The notes: a model not told the origin generated them from the letters alone. A stretch of 64,000 nt of DNA from Malaya genurostris (GCF_030247185.1 NC_080572.1:123690928-123754927), one strand, 5' to 3'. Counted from the stretch's first letter, positions 32,975 to 44,780 are shown. Program-made: numbers and translations.

Positions 32975-34127
32975 AATATAAACGTTTTGTTTGTTTAGAT
33001 GTCAACATCAGTTATATTAATTGTAAAGTTTATTATATGGTTCAATTTTACATGTTTTGCATTGTAAACTGAACTGCGACTCTCCTTTTATATGCATCTA
33101 AACATAAGACATAAATTTACACGAATTTTTCTAAGTGTGTAGACAAACATTGGATTCGGTATTGAATACTCTTCAGTAATACGACGGAAAGCATGACCTA
33201 TTTGAAGGATTTTTATTAGTACAATTAAAATAAACGCTGCTATACCAAATGGGTTTTACATACCAAACAATTCGCACACCCTGATTCTAATTAGTAATTC
33301 TGAGGTATTAGTAAACATATATAAAGTCCGTGTAGGTGGAAATCTGCCTGAACCCGCATAAAGGAATATGTAAGTGGAAATATTGGAACACCGTTGAAAC
33401 AATTGCACTGCTCTTCAAGCAGAAAACGGTGATTAATAATATCGAAATTGGGAACTGAAGAAGTGTTTTTTTTCTGAACCTTTTGACCGTCGTGTTATAC
33501 CATTATAATGCGATAGTTTTCTGGTCTCATAAGAAATTATATTATGCTAAACATTCAATCTACATCCAGTAATCCACATGATTAGAATAACACGTATTCA
33601 TGGTTGGCGAATCCATTCCATTCCAACGATTCGAGATTCCATAACAGGACTCCACATGCAGGTAAAAATATTCTGATCAACATCGAGGTTTAAATTACTC
33701 AAAGAAAAACAGTTATGTTTTCATCATAAAACCATATCTGAGTGGATTTAATTGATATCCATTGAGAAATTTAAGGGGGGGGGGGTCTAAACGATGGAAT
33801 AAATCATCATTTTTGCGATTTTTTTTTCCAGAATTATCGTTTAATAAAATAAATTCAAATGTTTTGCATGTTAAAAAGCATCATTCGAACAACATTTTGT
33901 AATTTTTCTAATTTTTGAGAAATAAGTCGGTGAAGAGGTATTTTCGAGAACGCTTCCTAAAAATCATGATTTGTGGTGTCCACTGTATCTCAGCGCAGAC
34001 TAATCAGAAGTGAACAAATGAACGCAGCATAGTTAGAGTAGAAGTTTTTCTAGACCCCAACGTTTCTGTTTGATTTTTTTTTAATTTTTTGAATTTTTGG
34101 TGGTTGTTCAAAGTGAAAACTGTGAAT
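32975..34127. other. No recognised feature
   Basis: AT-rich sequence, with an 11-base G run at 33775. No repeats shared with the window and no domain-bearing frame. Confidence 0.45.
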
Positions 34128-34345
34128 GTCCCGGGTTGGCAGTTCAATGCATAGGACGCTGGTCTTGAAAACCAGTTGTCGTATGATCGAGCCCCGACCT
34201 GGAAGGATTCTTAGTATCAGTAGGATCCATAGTACTAACCATGCAATGATTCTGTATACTAAGAATCGGCTGCGAAGTCTGTTGAAACAGAAAGGCCATA
34301 TTCCACAAAAGGAATGTAATGCCAAGACTTTGCTTTCAAAGTGGA
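34128..34345 (+). mobile_element. tRNA-Ser-like SINE, copy 1
   Basis: The head resembles a tRNA: a 5-bp anticodon stem CTGGT/ACCAG closes the loop CTTGAAA (anticodon TGA, serine), followed by a box-B-like TGATCGAGCCCC. The tail reads GAATCGGCTGCGAAGTCTG, then TTGAAACAGAAAGGCCA and CCACAAAAGGAATG. A second copy at 41985-42125 matches from the middle on. It is not a functional tRNA gene: the acceptor stem does not pair. Confidence 0.82.
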
Positions 34346-36024
34346 AACTACGATTTTTCACGAAAAATTCCGCCATTTTGTAGCTGTTAAACCTCCTTAA
34401 AGTAACAAATAACGGGGCCTTTGCTTAGAGCTCTTACTTCTTCGTAGAATGAGATAGCCATAGATAAAGGTCCATAACTTCCAGAGTTTCGTTCCAATAT
34501 GCTTGAAAATTTCACAGAAAATTCTTCAAATGTTTTACTATAAGAAAATATAAAGAAAATAATATATGATTTTTCAAAAGTGTTAGACCCTACCCGCTCC
34601 TTAAGAAAGGTTCAATTTTGTACGCGTGCAATATACGCTAATTCTTAATAAGATAATTAACCTAGATTAGTTTACCTCAATGTTCTGATGCTACATAATG
34701 TTTTCACGTCGGTAATTTTCTTGTCGTTCAGCCACAGCAAAGCCTTTTCATGAATGATTTTGATTACTGCCAGCCCAAAGTTTTATTGTTATGATTGTCT
34801 TTTTAGGCGGGCGCCCGATTATCGTAGCTTTGGTTTTCCGAGTCCAAAGATAAAAGATCAAAAGATATGGAAAATTCGACATCAACTTAATTAGATTGGT
34901 TAATGAAATTACAGTCCCATTTTGCGTCATTCCCAAGTCCATCTGAGTGCGTTCTATCTCGAATGAGCACTGCTTGTCTTACGAGCTTTAAAATCCATGG
35001 GGAAACTCAGACGTGTTGTACGAGAGATTGGGTCATGTACGCAATCATTTTAACGACTGTCTCATATTAATTTTATGGGACCGGTTAGTCATACCCGAAA
35101 TGACTGATTGTTGCCTTGCTTCGGAGCTACCTGATCCAGACAACCTATTTAGAACAAGGCAGAGAATATATAATAGTGTGTATTTGAGCATCGTTAGATA
35201 CCGTGAATGTCTCCACTGGGATTGAGACGGTGCGCTAAGCTGGGGTTAAACCATCGTAGATAATCATCTTAATTACGTGGCCTCAGCAGCACATTACTGT
35301 AATCACTCTCGTATAGCCCAGTTATTTGTCCTCGGTCCTTTTCTTACTATCAGCTCCACACTCCCGACACTATAATGGCGCAATGTGTGGCATGTAAGCA
35401 GCCACATCAACACGTACACAGATGAACCCATCAAGCGCCGGGACCGTGAATTATTATGCATATGAAATCAGGTAGATAGGTTTTCCGCAGCTCTCAACAA
35501 AGGATAAGGAAAGAAGCCCGAACCTCGTGATCCACATACAAATAGTAGATAAACAATCATGGTGTAATGGCTCAAGCAGGGCGTTGATTGACTTGAACTT
35601 TCGGTGCTTTTTCTTTTGATTTTTTTTGTGTTGTACGCGTTTAATACATTAACATTGCTACACAGAAAAGAAAAGGGACTGACTTTGTTGGTTGGAACCA
35701 TTACCTGAAGTTTAGTGCATTAAGAGTATATTTGCCTCAGTGTAGGCTTTACTCAGAACCAACGTATCCGCGGCACAGCGGGCTCCTGTATTTTTGGAGC
35801 TTCTATAATAGAATATAACGATGGAGGTTGGAATGATTGACCACCAAGTTTTCGTTACTATCATACTTAGGTAAACAAAAAACCCCATACAATCTTCTAA
35901 TCTTAAGCCCTCACTGATGTAAATCCTTGCTCAGAGAATGGTAAATCGATTGGAGTGACCCGTCTTCGAATGCTTCACTGCTGTTGTTAATTTAACAAAT
36001 GAGAGTTGATTTCTTCACGTTTCA
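34346..36024. other. No recognised feature
   Basis: Single-copy in this window. 34940-35400 is less AT-rich, but frames there (35013-35225 plus, 34748-34942 and 35468-35701 minus) have no domains or strong splice sites. Confidence 0.4.
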
Positions 36025-36123
36025 CCTTTGGTTCATCGGTGCTTAAAGCAGTTAAAATCGTTAAAATGTTACATATACAATGTAAACTTTGCATTTGCGT
36101 AGCGGCTGATATTGGACTGCTTA
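36025..36123 (+). repeat. Local duplication Q, copy 1, left part
   Basis: Matches 37977-38075 almost exactly, from CCTTTGGTTCATCGG to GGACTGCTTA. Interrupted by Harbinger-like copy B and completed at 37625-37676. Upstream, GTTGATTTCTTCACG is the inverse of CGTGAAGAAATCAA just after copy 2. Confidence 0.9.
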
Positions 36124-37621
36124 TGCTTATGACAGACATGTGATTTCGAAATCACTGTACACCGTGAAATCACATGTCTGTCACCCTAAATCACGGTGGT
36201 ATCACGCGAGCATCATGATACAACGGTGATTTCCGTACTACGGTCGTTTATCGTTGTACTGTGCAAAATCACATCACTGTTTACTGCTACCAGCGCCATT
36301 GACGAGCGATGGTGAACTCAAGAAACAATATTTCCTTCTTCAGAGTATCAAATAATAAACAACATTTGTTTTATTTTGAAAAAAAATCTCTGTAAAATGC
36401 TAACCAGTAGCATAAAACTTATACACTTTATCAACGTTGTAGCTTATTTTCAAAAAGCAGTCAAACCAAGAAATGTTCATAAATACAAATAAGGAAAACA
36501 ATATATTCATATTTGTACATAAAATCAGCACTATTGAGTTATTGTTTTCTATTCAATAACATGTAAATTTATTGTTGAAATTGATTTAGAACACATAATG
36601 ATTCATATTTTGAATGCACATGTGGTAATAATAAACTATAAATATACACAACATCAATAAACCAATTGTATAGTCACAACTTTAAACTCCTCAAAATCCT
36701 GATAAAACCATTATGAGATTATATTCCAACCTAGTAGACCATTTTTCATAAGCGTTACGAAGTAAAACAAAGCTTCAAACCTATGTCAAATGATTCGGAA
36801 TGATTTCAAACTCAAGAAGGTTTTAAAATCAGCTTTATGATAATCCTTTTCAGGAAAATTTCGTAATGAATAAAATGTTTCGTTGAAAGCATTTTTTTGA
36901 ATATGTGTGTGCCATGCCGTTTTTATTGATTACATAATAACAATATCTTAGATTTATTTACTATTTTGAGGCTCAATGTTAAAAGTTTATGCGCTCTTAT
37001 TTTTATTGTATGGAATTATAACTGAACAACTTGAAATTTTGCGGGTTTTGCAAAAGTCGGTATGATTTACAAACAAAATTTGGTAAATCGTCACCCTTTC
37101 GGTACAAATCAGCTTCGTTGCATAAAAAATAGTGCAAGTGTTCCGAAAATTAGTTCTGAAAGCCTTTCATACTTCCTCCATTTTCTATTTTTATTTGGTT
37201 TTACGGTAGAACATCAAAATTGTGAACATCAAATTTTCCCTAATGCTAATTACATTTAAATAGTGAAGGTAAAAATCATGTATCCCAGAACAAACGTGTC
37301 AAAAATGTACCTTAAAACCATAAAATTTGATATGGGTGAAGTTGTCATCCCAAGAACGCTCATACACAAAATTAGTTTAAATTCAGAGAGGCATTGATTA
37401 TATCTGTCATAAATCAGTTACTAGGAATACACTTCAAACCACAAAAATTATTGGTTTCGATATTATCGATCATCGGAGCTGGGAAATTAAGCAATGTTTT
37501 GAGTTGCTTCGTTTCACTGTATATTCATTCTATGCGCAAAACATGTCTGTCACCTCATCGTTGTACGCGTACAGCGTCGCACAGAAATCATTGTACGAGT
37601 ATCACATGTCTGTCAGCGGTA
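36124..37621. mobile_element. Harbinger-like non-autonomous DNA transposon, copy B
   Basis: It has the same ends as 841-2577 (TGCTTATGACAGACATG on the left; right end inverse TACCGCTGACAGACATG). It is flanked by TTA at 36121-36123 and 37622-37624, and the empty site at 38073-38075 has one TTA. It matches copy A throughout except for about 95 extra bases near 36310-36400 and no (TA)n tract. No transposase frame; the mobilising enzyme is not in the window. Confidence 0.88.
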
Positions 37622-37624
37622 TTA

Positions 37625-37676
37625 GTGGAGATGGCGGTTCAATTTGAACTGCTTTAAGTACTGATTAACCGAAAGC
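37625..37676 (+). repeat. Local duplication Q, copy 1, right part
   Basis: GTGGAGATGGCGGTTCAATT through ACCGAAAGC, identical in wording to 38076-38127. Confidence 0.9.
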
Positions 37677-37678
37677 TA

Positions 37679-37976
37679 CTACTTTCAGATCTAATACTAG
37701 TATCAAGCAGAAGTATAATTTATAAGCAAATGTACCATTTCTTGAGTTTACTAAATGGCTCTGCGAACCCAATCCTCAACAACTTATTTGCATGACTAAT
37801 TGGCGAATTACGCGAATTCTGTGCACCAAAAACACGGAACTGAAACACAATTCAATTTTGTTTTTTTCTACAGCGGAGTTCAAAAGGCAAAACCTCTAGA
37901 TTGTGATCCAGCACATCAATCGCATCTTGAACTACTAGTTCCAGCTGAAGGGATTCGTTAAAGGGAACAATGTTTG
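37679..37976 (+). repeat. Local duplication P, copy 1
   Basis: About 298 bp nearly identical to 38988-39284, from TACTTTCAGATCTAATACTA to GGGAACAATGTTTG. On the minus strand, P with the adjoining Q holds a 64-codon frame (for example NESLQLELVVQDAIDVLDHN) of unknown identity, with AG after a run of T/A at its end. It may be a shuffled host or element exon. Confidence 0.85.
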
Positions 37977-38127
37977 CCTTTGGTTCATCGGTGCTTAAAG
38001 CAGTTAAAATCGTTAAAATGTTACATATACAATGTAAACTTTGCATTTGCGTAGCGGCTGATATTGGACTGCTTAGTGGAGATGGCGGTTCAATTTGAAC
38101 TGCTTTAAGTACTGATTAACCGAAAGC
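37977..38127 (+). repeat. Local duplication Q, copy 2 (empty of Harbinger)
   Basis: The uninterrupted version of Q. It gives the pre-insertion sequence GACTGCTTAGTGGAGATGG for Harbinger-like copy B. Confidence 0.9.
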
Positions 38128-38626
38128 GAATCGTGAAGAAATCAAAACAAAATGTGTGCTTGCTTACCAAAAAAAACCCAAATGTTACTAAAAGTTGCTC
38201 GATAAGTTTTGAGAAATGGCAACACTTAATTCAACACGTCGTGACTAACATTAGTACTTTATAGTTGAGTGTTTTTAACGGTTTGGTACCTAAAACCAAA
38301 GTAACGACATCTCATCCAAAATATAGGCAACAACTCAAAACATTTAATCCGAAATATTGGCAATTTTGTTAGCTTTACATTATATTTGACAGGTGTTTAC
38401 TCATTTAGAACAATAATGTCCAAAATGTGTTTTTCAAACGACCAGCTTTTGTCACTCTGGTTTTAGGCACTCTAAGTCGACTAAAACTAAGTAACGGTTG
38501 TTTTTTAAGAGATTTGTTTATTCAATAGGAATTACTCTATTGTTTAAAAGTTGTTATGACAGTGTAATACAGTTGTTATAACAGTTACGTCTCTACTCGG
38601 TATTGTATAGCAAATCATCATGAATA

Positions 38627-39636
38627 CACTCAAAAAAATCCACACGTTAGCCTTATGTGAAAAATCACGTAGAATCCAAAACATGGCTTTGTCATCAGGG
38701 TTCACGTGATGTTCTTACCAATCATCGAATCATGATTGAATATGAAATGAACCACATGTCAGAATTATTGCTGTTGTCACATATATTTTATGTGTCACGT
38801 ACTTACTTGAATTCATTTTGTCATGTTCATTTTGTGCTCGCAATATGGCGTCAGTTGAAAAACCTAGAACAAACAACATAGGCCAAATCCTTTTTGACCC
38901 TACTACGGTATTTGTCACAGGTATTTTAGGGTAAATAATTGCTTATTGATTTTATCGACAGTTATGAAGTCTAGCTAATTTTTATTATACTTTCAGATCT
39001 AATACTAGTATCAAGCAGAAGTATAATTTATAAGCAAATGTACCATTTCTTGAGTTTACTAAATGGCTCTGCGAACCCAATCCTCAACAACTTATTTGCA
39101 TGACTAATTGGCGAATTACGCGAATTCTGTGCACCAAAAACACGGAACTGAAACACAATTAAATTTTGTTTTTTCTACAGCGGAGTTCAAAAGGCAAAAC
39201 CTCTAGATTGTGGTCCAGCACATCAATCGCATCTTGAACTACTAGTTCCAGCTGAAGGGATTCGTTAAAGGGAACAATGTTTGCTTCAGTTTAGCTGCTC
39301 CGGAGAAAGGATCAGATCATACATTTCAATATAGAACTTTATAGTAACAGTTACAAGAAAACAATGTGACTATTATGTAAAATTATGGTAAAATTTAAGT
39401 TCAGATGATATAAAATTTACAGTATAATTTAAATGAATTTTGTATGAATTTCACAAAATTATTCTATAGAATCTACGAAAAAAGTGACGTAGATATTACG
39501 TGATACAAATGTGGACTAAGAGTTCATGAGTTCATTATGTGCTATCTATACTTCACATAAGTATTACAAGAAAAGTTCGATAGATAAAAATCACATACAT
39601 TTTCACGTAGCATTGAAGTGAGGATTTTTCTGAGTC
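38627..39636. mobile_element. TA-type element carrying a P copy (1010 bp)
   Basis: The left end CACTCAAAAAAATCCACAC and the inverse of the right end GACTCAGAAAAATCCTCAC match at 16 of 19 positions. TA lies on both outer sides (38625-38626 and 39637-39638). The interior repeats CACGTAG/ACGTGA phrases and contains local duplication P, copy 2. There is no transposase. Confidence 0.72.
38988..39284 (+). repeat. Local duplication P, copy 2
   Basis: Nearly identical to 37679-37976 but embedded in the TA-type element and not followed by Q, so the P-Q linkage is broken here. Confidence 0.88.
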
Positions 39637-39639
39637 TAG

Positions 39640-40652
39640 GTTAACTTCAGAACAACGCTCCCAAATCGTCATTGGTTTATGTGGATAGACCAGCAACGAT
39701 TGATGTTTTGGAAACCAATACTCAAGTGTCATTGCTGAAAGGCGCCAAACGCTTGAAAAAGTGTTCGAAAATTGCACCTCCAGAATGACCTTTGTGAAAA
39801 AATCCCCGTGGCAGCCATATGCCCGAAATCATATTTATTCACCAAACAAGAACAGTTGGCCATTTTATAATTTGGCATGCGTTTTATTTAAATTACAAAT
39901 CAGCAAGCTCTTAAAAACCAACCGTTATGTAAACAAACAGACATACAGGCTTTACCAAAATTTTAAAACCCTATGTCGTTTTGAGGTTTTATTTCATAAT
40001 GGAACGATGATAAAATTCTCTTGTCTATTACAAAAACTTTCCAATTGCAACGATTGAAATAGTTCTCACACGATTTACACAAATGTTTTCCATGCCGTTT
40101 GAATGACATATGAATTCGATCGTAATAAAACACAAATTACTTTGTGATTTAATCTAGAGAAATACGCAAATTTGACGTGCGGAGAATGAAGCACCCAAAG
40201 TCGCGGCGACGCCTGAAGTGTTCTTCAGTCTTCCAGAGAAATTTTGTACATATCTCATGTGCGGGCCTATTTATGTGTTAATTGTGGTATGAGTTTTTTA
40301 AGACGAGCCAAATCCAATGGAAGTTATTTGCAATCGGAGAAATTTAAAACGAATGACCGTCAGTTTCCTCGGAAAAATGAGAAAACGAACCGGTAAATAA
40401 GAATCATTCGTCATCCTCCGTATAGTCCTGATATCTTCTTTTATTTCCATACGTGAAAATTGAATTTTTAAATATGTTCAAGTATTCATGGATAAGACAA
40501 TCACCTTTCTCTCAGCCTACCAGGGTGCGATTATCAACCTTTCATATGAGACACTCTCTTACAAATCGAATGGATTTCAATGAAAAGTATGTTTCGATTT
40601 TTTTAATTTCATCAATTTTTTTTTTGTAATTTTGATTTCAATGATTTATATA
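39640..40652. other. No recognised feature
   Basis: The plus-strand frame of 98 codons at 39761-40057 lacks any domain. No repeats shared with the window. Confidence 0.4.
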
Positions 40653-41294
40653 TGAGGCATTCCACGCAAAATCAGCCACCCAAATTTTTTTTTCGTACAA
40701 CTATTTTTTTTTTTTGGTAAAAATCTCGAGAGTATTCGACACGTATTTTTTTATTTCAATATGGTACGTGAAATTTTCGAGATATGATTTTTTGAAGTTT
40801 CGTGTTAACAAAAAAAAAAACGTTTATTTCAACAGCCCATACTGTAAAATCTAATAAAGATACAAAAATTCGTCCAAGACATGAAATATGCGTCTTTTCC
40901 TCAGCTTTCAAATAAGTGATTCCATGAAACAACCTTTACAGTTTATTTAATGAAAAAAGTTAAAAATTCATGACCAAATAAAAAAAACTCAAACTTTGAC
41001 CAATTTTTTTTCTATTTCTTTTGTTTAAAAATGAAGCCTTAGAAGTTTGACCCAATTTTAGAAAAGTTTCAGAGTGGAAAGATTACTACTTTCGGAGCAG
41101 TGAATTTTTCAATCACGACCCGCACGCGCGCAGCGTACCGCAGCGCAACTCACTCGGATACGGGCTCAACTGATCGACACATATCGCGCCACTAATCGAA
41201 TCCTAAATTTGACAGTTTATTATTAGCAACGTTTCAGTTAAGATCGCGGTGTAAAAATGAATTGTGGGTTGCTGATTTTGCGTGGAATGCCCCA
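40653..41294. mobile_element. MITE with GGCATTCCACGCAAAATCAG ends (642 bp)
   Basis: The left end is TGAGGCATTCCACGCAAAAT followed by CAGCCACCC; the right end is its inverse with one or two changes, giving about 27-bp terminal repeats. No convincing target-site duplication, so the superfamily is open. The interior is AT-rich with homopolymers and no coding frame. Confidence 0.78.
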
Positions 41295-41344
41295 CATGTA
41301 TTTGAAAGGGTTGATTCATGAAATTTATTCATGAAAAATGTTTA

Positions 41345-41700
41345 GTTTCAACAGAACGGCGCTACGTGCCACACAGCCAACGAAACAATCGATGTTCTGC
41401 GAACAATCTTTGAAAATCCAATAATTAGCAGAAACGGTGTTGTGAATTGGCCCCGAGAAGCTGCGATTTGGCACCGCTGGATTTTTTTTTGGAGCGGTTA
41501 AAGATAAATGTTACGCCAACCAACCATAAACATTTGAAGACCTCAAGCACGAAATTCAAGTTGCTATTGATGACATGAGGCCAGAAACAATTGAAAATGT
41601 ACTCAAAAATTGGGTGGATAGGATTGGCTACTGTCAAACCAGCCGTGGGGGTCATTTAAATGAAATTACTTTCCATAAAAATTTTATGAATTTACCTTTC
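41345..41700 (+). pseudogene. Mariner-like transposase C-terminal relic
   Basis: The translation in shifting frames reads QQNGATCHTANETIDVLRTI, SRNGVVNWP, SCDLAPLDFF and GGHLNEITFH. It is the same family as the transposase at 25233-25943, but the second catalytic Asp is Asn (QQNG), with frameshifts near 41455 and 41500. A CCCTGTAG end near 41787 may be the remaining terminal repeat. The left part is missing. Confidence 0.82.
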
Positions 41701-41984
41701 AAATAAATGTATAATAGTTGAAATTCATCAAACCGTTTATTGGATTATTGCAGTTTTAAATTCGAAACGTTTCACGGGAAACCCTGTAGCATCTTTTCAA
41801 AAATTTAGTTGACACATGTATCAGGATTTTCGATAAAAATTTTTTTTCTTCGTGGTTATAATTTTGATAAATTTGATAAATCCAGATCAAATGCAAAAAC
41901 AATAAATATATCTGTGAAATTCATGATCTCGTGGGTCTGCTGATAGGATCAATTCCATTTTTTACACAATCGTTCTTGTCGCAA

Positions 41985-42125
41985 GAGGCTCCGACCTAGA
42001 AAGATTCATAGTATTAGTAAGATCGTAGTACTAGCCATTCAATGATTTTGTACGCTAAGAATCGGCTGCGAAGTCTGTTGAAACAGAAAGGCCAAATTCC
42101 ACAAAAAGAATTTTATGCCGACCTT
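41985..42125 (+). mobile_element. tRNA-Ser-like SINE, copy 2 (head decayed)
   Basis: Matches 34190-34330 from CGACCT(A/G)GAA through GAATCGGCTGCGAAGTCTG and CCACAAAAAGAAT. Downstream at 42188 lies GCACTGACGAGTCTAAGA, also the core of the 265-bp array unit. Confidence 0.78.
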
Positions 42126-42239
42126 TGATTTTGTATTCCCCGTATATGCGTTTTTGGTCTTCTCAATATAAACTATGATGCACTGACGAGTCTAAGATAG
42201 AAAAGTAAATTAGTTGATGAGTCCTAAGCTTAAAAAAGG

Positions 42240-42480
42240 CCTTCCCCTGAAAAATTACGGTTTGTCGGTTGCGTCACTTATACGGTTATATTTCCGGAAC
42301 CGAATGAGCCAGCCAAGATCATCAAGATCATAGAACTCATAGATACAAACCTGAAAATGTGTAAGTAGAAAGTTTGTTAGTTATGCCACTCCAAACGGGA
42401 GGTGTTATGCATTTGATCTACGCCTCTGAAATCGGTTTTCCTTCTTCATGAAAAGTGAGCGTATAAAGATGTATACTCAC
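42240..42480 (+). repeat. Dispersed repeat Z, copy 2
   Basis: Shares TTTGTCGGTTGCGTCACTTA and TATTTCCGGAACCG with 30880-31000, then ACATATACACACA at the end. Diverged. Confidence 0.6.
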
Positions 42481-44172
42481 ACATATACACACAAATACAT
42501 TCACATTTATCTTACCTCACATTAGTATTAATCCTACTAGTTTCGACAAAAATTAACTTCCATTAACTAGTGCAACTGTTTGAATTTGACATTTATCAAC
42601 CAGTTGGTGAGCTGACGTTTGAATGATTTCTCGAATAAAAGCTAATCGTAACCGGACTCTTCCTTTTATTTGAAATGTTGCAATTTTAAAATTGCAGCTT
42701 GATTCTTGTTATAGAGCGGTTTTAATCACGATCCTGTCAGAAATTTCTTATTCGTTTTTTTTTATTGGCTCAAAATTTTGCATAAGTATTTTTCATGTCC
42801 AAAAGGACAATTTGCATCATTTTAAACCTAGCCTTGAGAAGGGCTTAAGCCAATTTTCTTTGAATTTTTTTTGCAAAACTTCTATAACTGCTAGTGCAAC
42901 ATGGTCAAGAAGGTGCATAATTGTTTTAGATGTATTAAAAGTTGTTCTACAATGATTTTTTCGATAGTATTGTAAAATTCAACAGTGATAAGTTGCACAG
43001 TTGATATTTGTATGCTTAAAATTATTTCTGAACATGTCTAACATAAATAACATTTCTAAAATATTTGTAAAACATCTTGAAACTTCAATAAGTTACATTT
43101 GCTACTTGGGTAGTTATGTGCTACACCATACAAATGATCTCCATTATCGATGAAATATTTTCTGCGAAGATTATTTTCGACATATTCAACAGCTGATGAA
43201 ATTTTTTATAACGTATATTACATACATGACATTTCCGAAATCGAAAATTATTTTTGATTCCATATCTTAGAAATGCAGAAAACGTTGAAATCTGATCCAG
43301 GTAGAAAAAAAAATTGACAGCAATTCACTTTGGGAGCCGAACTATTTTTTTTTTTTTGGTTTCGAAAGTTTCTCGCCCCTTTTTCTACGGCGATTTTTTC
43401 TTTCAACCAACCAGCGGGCACCTCAACTACCGCTTTGCGGAATTCGAAGGTGATCCATTTCTCATAAAACCCAATCTATCTCTAAAACTCATTTGGAGCA
43501 AAAATTATATTAAAGCAAAATTGATATCTATTACAGTGAATTTGGTCGATACACGCATTTTCTCTATGATCGAAGCACAATGAAACTAGCAGATTGATTT
43601 GGGAAAAAAGTTTTTCGCTTTTTTCCCAAAAATAATTCAAAATGTTGATATGAGATGAAAATTGATTTAAAATGAACATATAATGCACTGACTGACTGAG
43701 TTTTCTGATCTAGATTGTTTGATTCACGTGAAACAACAGCTCGTTGATTTCCGGAATGAGAATACATTACGTAAAATAACAACAATTTATATTGATAGCG
43801 TCGAAAATCCACTAACTTCTTCCGGTCTTATTTATCCAGCAAGGCAAAGTTTCCCGAACACATATTAATCAGCACGCAATGAAACTTGCCCAGCCAACTT
43901 TCGTCATCTCTAGTAGCCAAATCAACGAATGTAGCATTCAAAAGAATATAATGCGTGTGTATTAACGTCTGCTAAAGTTTGTGATGATCTAGCGGCTGAT
44001 GATGATGTTGTTAGGAAAGGAATGTTTATGTTTGCGTAACATATTTACATGGTGAAATAGCTAAACCGCGCATACTTTCCACTAGGTTTTCCGTGAAACG
44101 TAAGAGCAGCTGCTTATGTCTTACGATTTGCTGGAAAGATGCTCCGGTAATGTTTTGGTATTCACACTGACT
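42481..44172. other. No recognised feature
   Basis: Frames at 42692-42955 and 43314-43583 (plus) and 43482-43812 (minus) have no domains. AT-rich, single-copy in this window. Confidence 0.4.
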
Positions 44173-44175
44173 TAC

Positions 44176-44344
44176 TTCCTCTTCTGATAGGCCATTCCCA
44201 GCCCGATGTTGGCGAGGATGATAACGAAGACGATGAACGTGGCTGATGATAATATTGGTAATGAAATTAAGCTTAAGGCCTCGGCAATTGAAACGTTGAT
44301 GATTTCAACATTAAAGTAATTCAACTCTCCGATGGATACATCTT
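44176..44344 (-). CDS. Candidate exon with one transmembrane segment, unidentified
   Basis: On the minus strand, after a pyrimidine-rich TCCTTTTTGCTCCAAG, an open frame reads VSIGELNYFNVEIINVSIAE, then ALSLISLPILSSATFIVFVI and ILANIGLGMAYQKRK. It ends at a strong donor, GGAA|GTAAGTC (GT at 44175-44174). A 20-residue hydrophobic stretch followed by QKRK looks like a membrane helix with a basic stop-transfer. I do not recognise the protein. It lies on the same strand as the K2P gene but does not end in the split Gly codon that its missing exon needs. It may be chance. Confidence 0.28.
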
Positions 44345-44645
44345 GGAGCAAAAAGGATCAGAAGCATGTTACAAGTACCGATCGTAGATATACGAAGTGG
44401 AAAAATAATACATGAAATTAAGATGACAACCTAGCTTTTGCAATCGCAATCAAGTCAAGCATAAAACCGGTCTTTTCATCCTACTTTGAAGTCAAAGGTT
44501 CTGTTAAATCCTGCTTTGAAGTGTAATTGGAAAACTAGATCATAAATTTATGATGACAAGAGCTCCCTATTATTCCATATATAATGGGTGAGTATTCCCG
44601 ACGAGCTCAGGTGTTAGTCGCACACGCAGAAATTCGGATTCTTAC

Positions 44646-44780
44646 TGTATTGGCTGACGGGGATTCGCGCGTGATGAACACAATGTTGAACAAGACGCTT
44701 GACATATCCCAGAAAACGAGCCATCCGGGCGGACCACGCTGTTCGTTCAATAGAATTCTGCCCAAACTGGCAGTAAACGG
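44646..44780 (-). CDS. Candidate exon, unidentified
   Basis: This is locally GC-rich. One minus-strand frame reads SLGRILLNEQRGPPGWLVFW then DMSSVLFNIVFITRESPSAN, ending at donor ACA|GTAAGA (GT at 44645-44644). Another frame (LHAVAYAYSNSFVSVYCQFG) also stays open after a good acceptor, TTCGCTCTTTCTCCAG at about 44825, and uses the same donor. I cannot tell which, if either, is real. It could precede the candidate exon at 44176-44344. Confidence 0.22.

Noticed and set aside
34138..34215. Functional tRNA-Ser gene
   Set aside because: The acceptor and D arms do not pair properly and a SINE body follows; a second copy with the same body exists at 41985.
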